Below, piece by piece: positions 16,911 to 25,066 of a stretch of 64,000 nucleotides of DNA; the first letter of the stretch is position 1, and each line of letters starts with the position of its first letter. Made by a program: the position numbers and the translations under genes. Below the pieces are notes generated by a model. It did no database searches. It was not told the origin of the DNA and worked only from the letters and a program-made list of their open reading frames with translations. Source of the DNA: Salinigranum salinum (GTDB lineage Archaea; Halobacteriota; Halobacteria; Halobacteriales; Haloferacaceae); contig NZ_VTOJ01000002.1 of NCBI RefSeq assembly GCF_009176545.1, positions 930,001-994,000 on the forward strand, in the 5' to 3' direction.

Positions 16911-17501
16911 ATGAGCAAGCGGCGATTCGACGTTTCGTGACGAGAGCTCCTCGGTGCAATGGGTACGATTGGCGGTGCAGTCGCACTGGGTGGTGCCGGT
17001 ACGACGACGTTCTTCAGCGACACTGAAGAGTTCGCGAACAACGAGCTCACCGCCCGCGAGCTGGACAGGAAGGTGGCGTACTCTGCGCAGTACTCCGACT
17101 GGTCACCAGACGAAGACGGGAGTGACACATCCGGTGACACTACCGACGATGTCGATGTGGTCATGTGGAGTGGTGCGCCGGAGACGACCGGGACGGCCAG
17201 TGACCTCCCGACGCTCGACGCGATTCAGACCGGGCCAGTCGACCGGAGCGCGTACGGTGCGAACCTCACGACCACCCACGACTACCGCGACGAGAAGGTC
17301 CTGGCGCTATCGCTCCAGACCGGGAGCGTGTCCGGTATCGACCTCGAGGCGGACATCGGCAACGTCACGGTGATGCTCACGAGTGGTGAGACGTTGAACC
17401 TAGATCTCGAACCGTGGAGACGCTCGGTTCGAGGCACGTTCTCACGCCCTAACCCACACCGGTGTCCGACGGCGGGGCGACTCCGCCGAGGAGTCCCCTG
17501 A
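16911..17501 (+). pseudogene. Nonsense-mutated and shortened SipW-type surface-protein gene
   Basis: The frame opens MSKRRFDVS, then TGA (16938-16940), then RELLGAMGTIGGAVALGG and FFSDTEEFANNELTARELD, ending at 17501. In every intact paralogue the codon at the TGA encodes the first arginine of the twin-arginine pair; a single CGA-to-TGA change explains it. About 150 codons follow, but the conserved DVKPGDFGE and PVDHANEIQ blocks are absent and GELDLK has become RELDRK, so drift is advanced. Restart from an internal ATG (16959) would lack the twin-arginine motif. Confidence 0.82.
17453..17495 (+). promoter_or_regulatory. Degenerate tRNA-like element D
   Basis: CCCACACCGGTGTCCGACGG...CGACTCCGCC lines up with the other leaders. 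The T-stem GGCGG/CCGCC (17471-17475 with 17483-17487) is kept, but the loop reads GGCGACT and the 3' acceptor strand is lost. It overlaps the 3' end of the decayed gene. 17502-17808 holds nothing else recognisable apart from a CATTATG box at 17781-17787. Confidence 0.45.
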
Positions 17502-17808
17502 AACACGGCGAGGGACGGGATGATGGAGAGCCCCGAACTTGCTGTCGATTCGCTGTGAGTCCGAGCCGACACATCACGGATCAGTTGATCACGCGACAAG
17601 CGGCAGAAACGAACGGTCACCCGAATCCGGCGACGACGCTCTGCCGTGACCGTCACACGGCTACGAGCGACAGGTGAGGACTGTTCGGGTAGATACGTGA
17701 CTCATTCGAGCGGGAAACGCGACAGTCCGGGTCATCAAACTTTGTTCAGAGTGTCTCGACATCGAATGTATAGCAACAAACATTATGCTGGAGTGTGTAC
17801 GGTGTCCC

Positions 17809-18288
17809 ATGGGAGCTCAGCGCATAGAAGAGAATATGCTGCTCCACTGCTACCGGGAGCACGTCGCCGATCTCAGCGTGATCACGGAGAACGACGTGTA
17901 CGTGGGGTTCAGTGGAGTGATGGGGGGTATGGTGCTCAGTCTCACGGGCTGGATCGCGTATCTGTGGGCCGAGTTCGGGAACGTGAGCTGGGAGATGCTC
18001 TGGTCGGTCCGCGAACTCGCGTTCGGGAGCGTGGGGTTGGGCGTGCCACTGATGCTCGTGGGCGTCATCGCGGGTCTCATGGGCGTGCGGGACCTCGGGC
18101 GGGTCGCGCACGCGGGGTCGATCATGTGTCTGGCCGGACTCGCGGTGTTCGGCTTCGCCTACCCGACGCAGTGGAACGTGGTCGGGGCGACCGACTACAG
18201 CGCGCTCGGGATGACGATCTACGGGCTGGGACTCGGGTTGGTCGTCTTCCGCCTCGGGGGGGCAGTGAGTTGTCGTCTATACGACTGA
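17809..18288 (+). CDS. Four-helix haloarchaeal membrane protein of unknown function
   Basis: 159 aa from ATG 17809, chosen because CATTATG (17781-17787) lies about 25 bases upstream; an ATG at 17785 would fall inside that box. A soluble start (MGAQRIEENMLLHCYREHVADLSVITENDVYVGFSG) is followed by four hydrophobic helices with short loops. I do not recognise a family. The stop follows a run of seven G (18255-18261): one extra base there would extend the frame through GGWVSPDEIDRFGGGDE to the TGA at 18351-18353, which overlaps the next start, so the true C-terminus may be longer. Confidence 0.7.
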   Translation: MGAQRIEENMLLHCYREHVADLSVITENDVYVGFSGVMGGMVLSLTGWIAYLWAEFGNVSWEMLWSVRELAFGSVGLGVPLMLVGVIAGLMGVRDLGRVAHAGSIMCLAGLAVFGFAYPTQWNVVGATDYSALGMTIYGLGLGLVVFRLGGAVSCRLYD

Positions 18289-18349
18289 GAGACACACGAG
18301 GCGGGTGGGTTTCGCCTGACGAGATCGACCGCTTCGGAGGTGGGGACGA

Positions 18350-21300
18350 GTGACACTCGCCGAGGTTGTGTTCGTCGTCAGAGAGGTGATCGCAGTGCTC
18401 GGCCCGTGGGGGACGGTCGCTCTCCTGACGGCGATCGGGGTGCTGATCGGCACGTGGTACGTCGATCGATTCGAGTCCGACTTGCTCTCCGCCGTCGACG
18501 ACTCCGATGAGACGGGGACTGCTGAGGGGAGAGAGACGATGGACACCGAGGAACGGGAGCCAGTCGACGGGGAACAGACGCGAGCCGTGGATGCCGAAGC
18601 GACGGCAGGCGAGACGGACGTTTCGGAACCCGAACCCGTCGACGTCGCGTTCGCCGAGCTGGCCGACGTCTTCGCCGTGGTCACCGACCCGGAGTTCTCA
18701 CCGCCCGGGTTCGGCGAGGGGCCGACTGAGCTGGTGTTCGAGGGTCTGTCCCCCGCGGTCTCGGCAGTGTCCGAGTCGGTGGTGACTCCGGTCGAGATCC
18801 CGACGGAGCTCTCCTTCGACGAACGCACACCCGCCGTGTCGAAGAGTGTCGACCCCGTCGTGGCCCCGGTTCGGGCCCCAGTGGAACTGTCGTTCGGCAG
18901 TCTGGCTCACGCAGTCTCGGCGGCATCCGAGCCGGTGGTGACTCCGGTCGAGATCCCGACGGAGCTCTCCTTCGACGGACTGACTGACGCCGTCTCGGTG
19001 ACATCCGAGCCGGTGGTGACTCCGGTCGAGATCCCGACGGAGCTCTCCTTCGACGAACGCACACCCGCCGTGTCGAAGAGTGTCGACTCCGTCGTGACCC
19101 CGGTTCGGACCCCAGTAGAACTGTCGTTCGGCAGTCTGGCCCACGCGGTCTCGGCAGTGTCCGAGCCGGTGGTGGCTCCGGTCCAGACTCCGACGGATCT
19201 CTCCTTCGACGGGCTGACCGACGCCGTCTCGACGGTGTCCGAGCCGGCAGTGACGCCGATCGAGATCCCGACGGAGCTCTCGTTCGACGGAGTCACGGCA
19301 GTCGTATCGAGGTGTGCCGATCCCGTCGTAACTCCAGTTCGAGTTCCAACAGAACCCGCGTTCGACGACCTGACGAGCGTCGTCTCGGCGGCATCCGAAC
19401 CGGTGGTCGAACCCGTGGAACCGCCTGTCAGTGCCGCTGTCGACGACCCGTGGGACGTCAGGGCGGACGAGGGCGTCGGTCAGACCGAAATCGAACTGGC
19501 CGCCTCTCCGTCGCTGCTTTTCGGCGAGTCTGAGACGTCCCCGTCGATCGACGACCGGTGGGAGGTCGGGTCGGACGCCGACGCCAGTGCGGCCGAGAGA
19601 CGAGGTCGCACCGCGGGAAACGTGACGGCTCCGGATGGGGCGGCTGAACAGCGAGAACGGGGACAGAACGAAGCCGCGACCGAGAGAGAGGGAACAACCG
19701 CGGACCGAGTCGACGAGGGAGCGTCGACGACCGCAGACGGGGGCGACGACAGTGAAAACGATTCGACCGCTCTGCTGGGAGAGGATTCGTCCGTGCCTCG
19801 TCGGAAGCTCCTCGGGGCCCTCGCGACGATCGGTGGTGCGGCCGCGTTCGGCGGTTCGGGGACGAGCGCGTTCTTCAGCGACCGCGAGGAGTTCGCGAAC
19901 AACCAGCTGGTCGCGGGTGACCTCGACCTGAAGGTCGACTGGACCGAGCACTACTCCGACTGGTCCGACGACGAGACCGACGGTCTCACCGAGAGCCAGT
20001 TCAGTATGGAGCCGGGCGAGGGACTGGTCGGGTTCCCGTCGGCCGCGCCAGAAGGACAGCAGTCCGTCTTCGTCGACGAGGACGAGATACAGACGTTCCT
20101 CGACAACACGGCGATCGAGGCGTTCCCGGACGCCGACCCGACACTCGACCCGGAAACCGTCGACCAGGACGACTACGACGCGCTGCAGACACCGTTTGCG
20201 AACGACAGCGACATCTGTGACCTCGACGCGGACCTCGGTGACGCGCTGAGCCATCCGTACCGAACGCGGGGGACGTTCGGCGGTGGTGACAACCCGCAAA
20301 CGACGGAGCCGGGCGATCCGCTCATCGACATCTCAGATCTCAAACCGGGCGACTTCGGCGAGGTCACGTTCAGTCTCCACCTCTGCGGAAACCCCGGCTA
20401 CGTCTGGTTGACTGGCGCGCGTGGGGAGGCTTCGGAGAACGGAGTCACCGAACCCGAAAGTGAGTCGCCCGCGGAACAGGAGGGTGTCGTCGAGCTCTTC
20501 GATGCCGTGCAGGTCGCACTCTGGTACGACACCGGGGTTGACGGTGTGTTCGGTGCCGACGCGGACGACAAAGACGCTGGAGAGGGTGACAACTTCCACC
20601 AGACGAACGAAGCGCTCATCCCACTGATGGGATCGCTCGGTGACGTACTCACGCAACTCGAATCGGGGATGTACCCGCTCGACGCGGTTCCGATCTCGGC
20701 GGCCGACGGCGACGGCACGGGTGGAACGACTGGCGGCGTCACCGGTCCCGGTGACGCCGAGACGTACATCAGTACCGAGGACCCGTTCGATACGCAGGGG
20801 GCGGGAAACCTCACGTGTACTGATTACGGGAGGGTCCTCGGGATCGACGGGCTGGTCGGTACGGCGATCGAGGCACGGGTCGACACGGACGGTGATGGAG
20901 AGGAGGACCGCGACGTGTTGCAGGACGACACGGCGTTCAGTGCCTGCGGCGGGACCCTCACGGTGAACAGCGTCGACATCGACGGTGGAACCATCACGGT
21001 TTCGACGAACTTCCCGGTCCGCGTCTTCAGCGTCAAGGGCGGTAGGCAGGGAGAGAACATCTACGTGTGGCCCGAACCAGGCGTTGTCCTCGACGGGGTG
21101 ACGTTCTCAACGCCCACCGGACAGGCCATCAGCAACATCGATGTCTGTTGCGGGACCGATGACGGCAACGGCGGTGCTGGCGGCCAGAACGGAGCGCGCG
21201 ACTGCCTGCCGAACTCCACGACCGCGTACCTCGGCTTCGAGTGGTGGATCCCGATGGACGTCGGCAACGAGATCCAGACCGACTCGGTCAGCTTCGACCT

Positions 21301-21364
21301 CGGCTTCTACACCGAACAGTGCCGACACAACGACGGCTCGGGAATGGCCGACAGGGGTGGGTGA
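18350..21364 (+). CDS. 1004-residue fusion: membrane anchor + nine 26-aa repeats + SipW-type surface domain
   Basis: Starts at GTG 18350, overlapping the possible extended end of the preceding frame. Residues about 10-35 form one hydrophobic helix, 50-124 are acidic, 125-358 are nine consecutive 26-residue repeats (PTELSFDGLTDAVS...EPVVTPVEI), and 359-480 are acidic and low-complexity. At residue 483 a complete paralogue-type opening begins: PRRKLLGALATIGGAA, TSAFFSDREEFANN, LVAGDLDLKVDW. It continues through DLKPGDFGEVTFSLHLC and a VKGG domain to EIQTDSVSFDLGF. A GTG at 19793 with GGAGAGGA 7 bases before it could start the surface domain separately. Unusual architecture; whether one or two proteins are made is unknown. 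Confidence 0.8.
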   Translation: MTLAEVVFVVREVIAVLGPWGTVALLTAIGVLIGTWYVDRFESDLLSAVDDSDETGTAEGRETMDTEEREPVDGEQTRAVDAEATAGETDVSEPEPVDVAFAELADVFAVVTDPEFSPPGFGEGPTELVFEGLSPAVSAVSESVVTPVEIPTELSFDERTPAVSKSVDPVVAPVRAPVELSFGSLAHAVSAASEPVVTPVEIPTELSFDGLTDAVSVTSEPVVTPVEIPTELSFDERTPAVSKSVDSVVTPVRTPVELSFGSLAHAVSAVSEPVVAPVQTPTDLSFDGLTDAVSTVSEPAVTPIEIPTELSFDGVTAVVSRCADPVVTPVRVPTEPAFDDLTSVVSAASEPVVEPVEPPVSAAVDDPWDVRADEGVGQTEIELAASPSLLFGESETSPSIDDRWEVGSDADASAAERRGRTAGNVTAPDGAAEQRERGQNEAATEREGTTADRVDEGASTTADGGDDSENDSTALLGEDSSVPRRKLLGALATIGGAAAFGGSGTSAFFSDREEFANNQLVAGDLDLKVDWTEHYSDWSDDETDGLTESQFSMEPGEGLVGFPSAAPEGQQSVFVDEDEIQTFLDNTAIEAFPDADPTLDPETVDQDDYDALQTPFANDSDICDLDADLGDALSHPYRTRGTFGGGDNPQTTEPGDPLIDISDLKPGDFGEVTFSLHLCGNPGYVWLTGARGEASENGVTEPESESPAEQEGVVELFDAVQVALWYDTGVDGVFGADADDKDAGEGDNFHQTNEALIPLMGSLGDVLTQLESGMYPLDAVPISAADGDGTGGTTGGVTGPGDAETYISTEDPFDTQGAGNLTCTDYGRVLGIDGLVGTAIEARVDTDGDGEEDRDVLQDDTAFSACGGTLTVNSVDIDGGTITVSTNFPVRVFSVKGGRQGENIYVWPEPGVVLDGVTFSTPTGQAISNIDVCCGTDDGNGGAGGQNGARDCLPNSTTAYLGFEWWIPMDVGNEIQTDSVSFDLGFYTEQCRHNDGSGMADRGG
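18722..19423 (+). repeat. Nine 78-bp (26-aa) tandem repeats with a 234-bp super-repeat
   Basis: Nine units without any insertion or deletion. Each reads P-T/V-E-L-S-F, a variable D-x-x-T/A-x-A-V-S core, E/D-P-V-V-T/A-P-V, then two residues. Units 2-4 (DERTPAVSKS, GSLAHAVSAA, DGLTDAVSVT) recur in the same order as units 5-7, so the array grew by duplication of a three-unit block. The repeats encode a stalk-like segment. Confidence 0.9.
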
Positions 21365-21406
21365 TTCTCCCGAGTTCGCAGACCATCGTTCCCAGTGACG
21401 TTCCCC

Positions 21407-21448
21407 GACCCACGCTGGCGCACGACGGTTCGACTCCGTCGGTGGGCT
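21407..21448 (+). promoter_or_regulatory. tRNA-like leader element E (minimal form)
   Basis: 42 nt: GACCCAC (21407-21413), a short linker, T-arm CGACGG-TTCGACT-CCGTCG (21423-21441) and GTGGGCT (21442-21448; five firm pairs). This is the smallest copy, essentially an acceptor/T-arm minihelix. It lies 24 bases before the ATG of a small gene at 21473 and lacks the GC hairpin seen after A, C1 and F. Confidence 0.6.
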
Positions 21449-21472
21449 TCAAAAAACGCGGAGGCAACAAGT

Positions 21473-21751
21473 ATGCCGACAGATCAGACAGGCGGATCGC
21501 TACGGAAACGCCACGGAACGCCGGGCGACACGCGCGCCGGGTTTCCGGCCGACAGTACCCACTACCGACATCCGACAGACCCACCTGAAGACGAGCCAAC
21601 AGGTGTGAACGTCGGTGGGAGGCGACACAGCGGGCGTCTCCACCGATGCGGAGCGCGCGCCGCGACCGGCCGGCCGCTGCCGCGGGGATCGAGTCGACTG
21701 ACAGATCGTGAACAGGCCCGGCGGGACACGCCGGATTCGGATGTGGCATGA
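21473..21751 (+). CDS. Small basic protein of unknown function, coupled to PadR gene
   Basis: 92 aa. A strong Shine-Dalgarno (CGGAGG at 21459-21464) stands 8 bases before the ATG, and the stop overlaps the next start as ATGA (21748-21751). Both signs argue for real translation even though composition (Arg, Gly, Thr, Pro rich) is unlike a folded haloarchaeal protein. No domain or membrane segment is visible. It may serve mainly as a leader frame that delivers ribosomes to the PadR gene. Confidence 0.5.
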   Translation: MPTDQTGGSLRKRHGTPGDTRAGFPADSTHYRHPTDPPEDEPTGVNVGGRRHSGRLHRCGARAATGRPLPRGSSRLTDREQARRDTPDSDVA

Positions 21752-22065
21752 GCCGTGAACGAGGAACGTACAGGGGCGCGGGCATGATGTTCGATCTAAC
21801 CGGGTTCCAGCGGGACCTCCTCTACGTCACCGCCGGTCTCGAACAGCCATCGGGCCAGACGATCAAGGAGGCGCTCAGCGAGGACCGCGGAGAGGTCAAC
21901 CCAGGCCGTCTGTATCCGAACCTGGACACGCTCGTGGAGCGAAGTCTCGTCGAGAAGGGAGAACAGAACGGACGCAGCAACTACTACCAGATCACGGAGA
22001 AGGGACTCGAAACGATCCGGAGCCGACGCGAGTGGGAGGATAGACAGCTACCGGGTGGCGTATGA
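21748..22065 (+). CDS. PadR-family wHTH transcriptional regulator
   Basis: 105 aa, or 93 from the ATG at 21784 (MFDLTGFQRDLLYVTAGLEQ is the usual haloarchaeal PadR opening). The winged helix is complete: TGFQRDLLYV, TIKEALSED, GRLYPNLDTLVERSLVEKGEQ, then NYYQITEKGLETIRSR. Start and stop overlap the neighbouring genes by 4 bases each, so it is made with the surface protein that follows and is well placed to control that operon. Effector and operator unknown. Confidence 0.88.
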   Translation: MSRERGTYRGAGMMFDLTGFQRDLLYVTAGLEQPSGQTIKEALSEDRGEVNPGRLYPNLDTLVERSLVEKGEQNGRSNYYQITEKGLETIRSRREWEDRQLPGGV

Positions 22066-23831
22066 GCGCGCGAACCCCTGATCGCTCTGACACCGACATG
22101 ACCGACCGAAACGAGATACCGCGGCGCAGGCTCCTCGGTGCGCTGGGCACCGTGGGCGGAGCCGCGGCGTTCGGTGGAGCGGGGACGGTAGCAGTGTTCA
22201 GCGACGAAGAACGGTTCGCGAACGACCGGCTCGCGGCGGGCGAAGTGGACCTGAAGGTCGGGTGGGACGAACACTACTCCGACTGGTCGGCAGACGAGTC
22301 GATCGAGGGGGTGCAGATGCAGTCGAACAGCCGCGGCTTCCCGGTGTCGTTCGCCGACGACGACGTGCAGGAGGCGTTCATGCGAACGACGCGGCAGGAG
22401 CGGTTCCCGGCGGGCGGGCTCGACGGATCGAACCCGTGTACGACACTCACCGACGTTCCGGCCGAGTTGAGCAGCCGTCGACCGGTGATCGAGCTCTCAG
22501 ACGTCAAGCCAGGGGACTTCGGCGAGGTGACGTTCGATCTCTCGTTGTGCGACAATCCGGGGTATCTCTGGCTCGACGCCGACCTCCTCGAGAGCACGGA
22601 GAACGGGCAGACGGAGCCCGAGTCGAAGGATCCCGACGAACTGTCCGACGACGATCCGGCGACGAGTGGTCCCGAGACAGTCCTCGCGATCGAGAACGAC
22701 CGGCTCACCGTGGTGCTCTTCGGTGGATCCGGTGTCTTCTGGACGTACACGTTCCCGGACGGCCGGATCGCCAACGCCCTGCTCCTCGAGTTCTTTACGC
22801 TCCAGGACGGGAGCGCGAGCGGTGCACCAGCGTCGAGCCGAGACGTGGCGTTCGAGGGGTCGTTCCCGACGCCCGGCGTCCCGGGGACGAACTACAGCGC
22901 GACGGCACCGTTCGAGGTGAACGGTGCGACCATCGAGGTCACGCGCACGGTCGAACTCGACCCCGTCGATCCGCTCCTGGCGGTCGACTACGAGTTCGAG
23001 GTGCTGAGCGGTGGCCCAGTCGACCTCGTGTTCACCCAGTTCGTGGACTACGACCTCGGGCAGGCGACGGGCGATACGGCGAGGTTCCGTCGGGACGCCG
23101 CCCGCGACTTCGACTACGTCGAGCAGGTCGACGAGCGACCGATCGAGCGGATCGGTGCAGCTCCGATCGAGGATCGTGATCTCTTCGCCGGGTTCGGGGC
23201 GAATCGCGTCTCGGACGCTCACGACGTCGGCGAGGGAGACGACCTCGATCCGACCGACGGTTCGAACACGCCCTTCGACCGGGTGACGACGGGACAGGCG
23301 CTCGCCGGTCAGGACGTGTTCGGTCCCGGCGACGCCCAGTTCGCGCTCGAATACTCGCTGGGACCGCTCGAAACGGGCGAGACGGTCGCGCTCGATGGCG
23401 CCTTCGCGTTGGCAGATTCACCACAGGTACTCCGGTCGCTCCTCGTGAAGCGTCGGCTCGAGTTCGCACCGGGCGACCTCGCCGACGCGGTTCAGACGAC
23501 GCTCTGGTACGACACCGACGGCGACAACGTCCTCGACGAGGGGGAGGAGGTCTTCTTCGAGGGGTCGCTCGCGCAGTTGCTCGCGCTGGCGTCGACGGGC
23601 ACTGGTCTTCCGCTCGACGGCGACCGGTCGACCCCGTTCGACGAGGGCGACGACGATCCGACCAGCGAGGGTCGGGACTGTTTCGCCCCCACACCGACCG
23701 TCCACGACGTCGGCTTCCTGTGGGAGCTGCCAGTGGACCACGCGAACGAGCTCCAGGGGGACGACGTCGCGTTCGATTTCGGCTTCTACGCCGAACAGTG
23801 CCGTCACAACGACGGGCGGGGGCACAAATGA
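22062..23831 (+). CDS. SipW-dependent TasA/camelysin-like surface protein with large inserted beta domain
   Basis: 589 aa (577 from ATG 22098). Opening EIPRRRLLGALGTVGGAAAFGG, TVAVFSDEERFAND, LAAGEVDLKVGW. The DVKPGDFGEVTFDLSLC block is followed by about 260 residues absent from the other copies, a beta-rich insert (about 205-460; VLAIENDRLTVVLFGGSG, VEVTRTVELDPVDPLLAVDY, TGETVALDGAFALADS). The family core then resumes: TTLWYDTDGDNVLDEGEEVF and PVDHANELQGDDVAFDFGF. The insert resembles an accessory carbohydrate-contacting module but I cannot name it. Translationally coupled to the PadR gene. Confidence 0.84.
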   Translation: MSARTPDRSDTDMTDRNEIPRRRLLGALGTVGGAAAFGGAGTVAVFSDEERFANDRLAAGEVDLKVGWDEHYSDWSADESIEGVQMQSNSRGFPVSFADDDVQEAFMRTTRQERFPAGGLDGSNPCTTLTDVPAELSSRRPVIELSDVKPGDFGEVTFDLSLCDNPGYLWLDADLLESTENGQTEPESKDPDELSDDDPATSGPETVLAIENDRLTVVLFGGSGVFWTYTFPDGRIANALLLEFFTLQDGSASGAPASSRDVAFEGSFPTPGVPGTNYSATAPFEVNGATIEVTRTVELDPVDPLLAVDYEFEVLSGGPVDLVFTQFVDYDLGQATGDTARFRRDAARDFDYVEQVDERPIERIGAAPIEDRDLFAGFGANRVSDAHDVGEGDDLDPTDGSNTPFDRVTTGQALAGQDVFGPGDAQFALEYSLGPLETGETVALDGAFALADSPQVLRSLLVKRRLEFAPGDLADAVQTTLWYDTDGDNVLDEGEEVFFEGSLAQLLALASTGTGLPLDGDRSTPFDEGDDDPTSEGRDCFAPTPTVHDVGFLWELPVDHANELQGDDVAFDFGFYAEQCRHNDGRGHK

Positions 23832-23896
23832 AGGACGACGACATGAGACGGGGACGTCCACGTTCCGGTACGGCTCCGACGTACGCGATCCGTTTC

Positions 23897-23955
23897 GACC
23901 CACGCCGGTGCACGACGGGCGGTTCGACTCCGCCGGTGGGTCTTCCCGCAACGGG
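23897..23955 (+). promoter_or_regulatory. tRNA-like leader element F with following hairpin
   Basis: GACCCAC (23897-23903) and GTGGGTC (23936-23942) form a perfect 7-bp stem; T-arm GGCGG-TTCGACT-CCGCC at 23918-23934. A CCCG-CAA-CGGG hairpin follows (23945-23955), then the ATG at 23968. With elements A and D it carries the G-C version of the covarying T-stem pair. Confidence 0.68.
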
Positions 23956-23967
23956 ATCCCAGCCACC

Positions 23968-25050
23968 ATGAAAGACCACGAACTCGACCTCTCTCGACGA
24001 AGGATCCTCGGGGCGATGGGGACCATCGGGGGTGCAGCCGCGCTCGGCGGGGCGAGCACGATGGCGTTCTTCTCCGACTCCGAGGAGTTCGCCAACAACT
24101 CGCTCACGGCGGGCGAGCTCGACCTCAAGCTCGCCTGGGAGGAGCAGTACTTTGGAGAACAGGCCGAAGATCAATTCCAGAACGAATCGGGAGGCGGTGC
24201 GACGGCGAACCTGCTGAGCCTCTCGGACGCGAGGCTCGAGAGGTATCCGGATCCCACACAGGGCGCGGGTACGTCCTTCGAGCAACTTGCCGTCAGCGAT
24301 CCGTGTACCCAGCAGTCGCTGTATGCAGACACTCCCGACGACCTCGATCCGACACAGTCGGGGAGTTTTCGGACCGAGAACGACGACACGTACGAGGGCG
24401 GGGTGAAGCCGCTCATCTCGATCCAGGACGCCAAACCCGGCGACTTCGGATTCACGCGGTTCAAGCTCATCCTCTGTGACAACCCTGGTTACATCTGGTC
24501 GACAGGTGGGATCCAGTCGATCGAAGAAAACGGGCAGACAGAGCCCGAACGTAAGGATCCACAGTCCAGCGGTGCTCAAGCGTTAACAATCGCGGACGAG
24601 ATTCGTATTCGCGTCTTTCAGGACCTGACTCCGGGTGGGACCGCAGTCAGTAACTTCTTTAGTGGACTCACCGGGGTTACGACCGGTCCCGAGCTAATCG
24701 ACGCCGTCCTTGACTTCTTTCAGCTCAGGACGGCACCGACGCTGCAGGAATTCTCCGATGCGCTGTCGTCTGGTGCAGGCATTCCGCTCGATGGTGAGCC
24801 CCTTTCGGGGGCACAGCCCAGCGGAACAACGATCCAGAACAATACGATATTCCTCTACGACCTCCCGGGTGGACAGGCAACGGAGCGCGAGTGCTTCGAT
24901 ACGGCCGCCGGCGCAGCCAACCTCGGCATCGTGTGGGCCCTTCCGGTCAACCACGCCAACGAGATTCAAGGCGACAGTGTCTCGCTCGACATCGGCTACT
25001 ACACCGAACAGTGCCGACACAATGATGGTTCGGGAATAGGTAACACATAG
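23968..25050 (+). CDS. SipW-dependent TasA/camelysin-like surface protein
   Basis: 360 aa from ATG 23968, matching the paralogue opening MKDxxLxxSRRxLLGAMGT; the longer frame from 23908 lies in the leader. LDLSRRRILGAMGTIGG, STMAFFSDSEEFANN, LTAGELDLKLAWEEQY. Then DAKPGDFGFTRFKLILC and PVNHANEIQGDSVSLDIGYY with EQCRHND. This is the most compact full-length member, without the insertions seen in its neighbours, and so closest to the basic fold. The next gene starts 16 bases after the stop, suggesting one transcript. Confidence 0.87.
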   Translation: MKDHELDLSRRRILGAMGTIGGAAALGGASTMAFFSDSEEFANNSLTAGELDLKLAWEEQYFGEQAEDQFQNESGGGATANLLSLSDARLERYPDPTQGAGTSFEQLAVSDPCTQQSLYADTPDDLDPTQSGSFRTENDDTYEGGVKPLISIQDAKPGDFGFTRFKLILCDNPGYIWSTGGIQSIEENGQTEPERKDPQSSGAQALTIADEIRIRVFQDLTPGGTAVSNFFSGLTGVTTGPELIDAVLDFFQLRTAPTLQEFSDALSSGAGIPLDGEPLSGAQPSGTTIQNNTIFLYDLPGGQATERECFDTAAGAANLGIVWALPVNHANEIQGDSVSLDIGYYTEQCRHNDGSGIGNT

Positions 25051-25066
25051 TGAGGACTGATTCGCA

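Noticed and set aside
18722-19423. CRISPR array
   Set aside because: Direct repeats are contiguous, 78 bp and in frame, without unique spacers or cas genes; they are protein-coding tandem repeats.
18698-20299. Minus-strand frame of 533 codons opposite the repeat region
   Set aside because: Its His/Arg/Asp-rich repeats are only the reverse reading of the 78-bp repeats; the plus-strand frame has the coherent domain structure.
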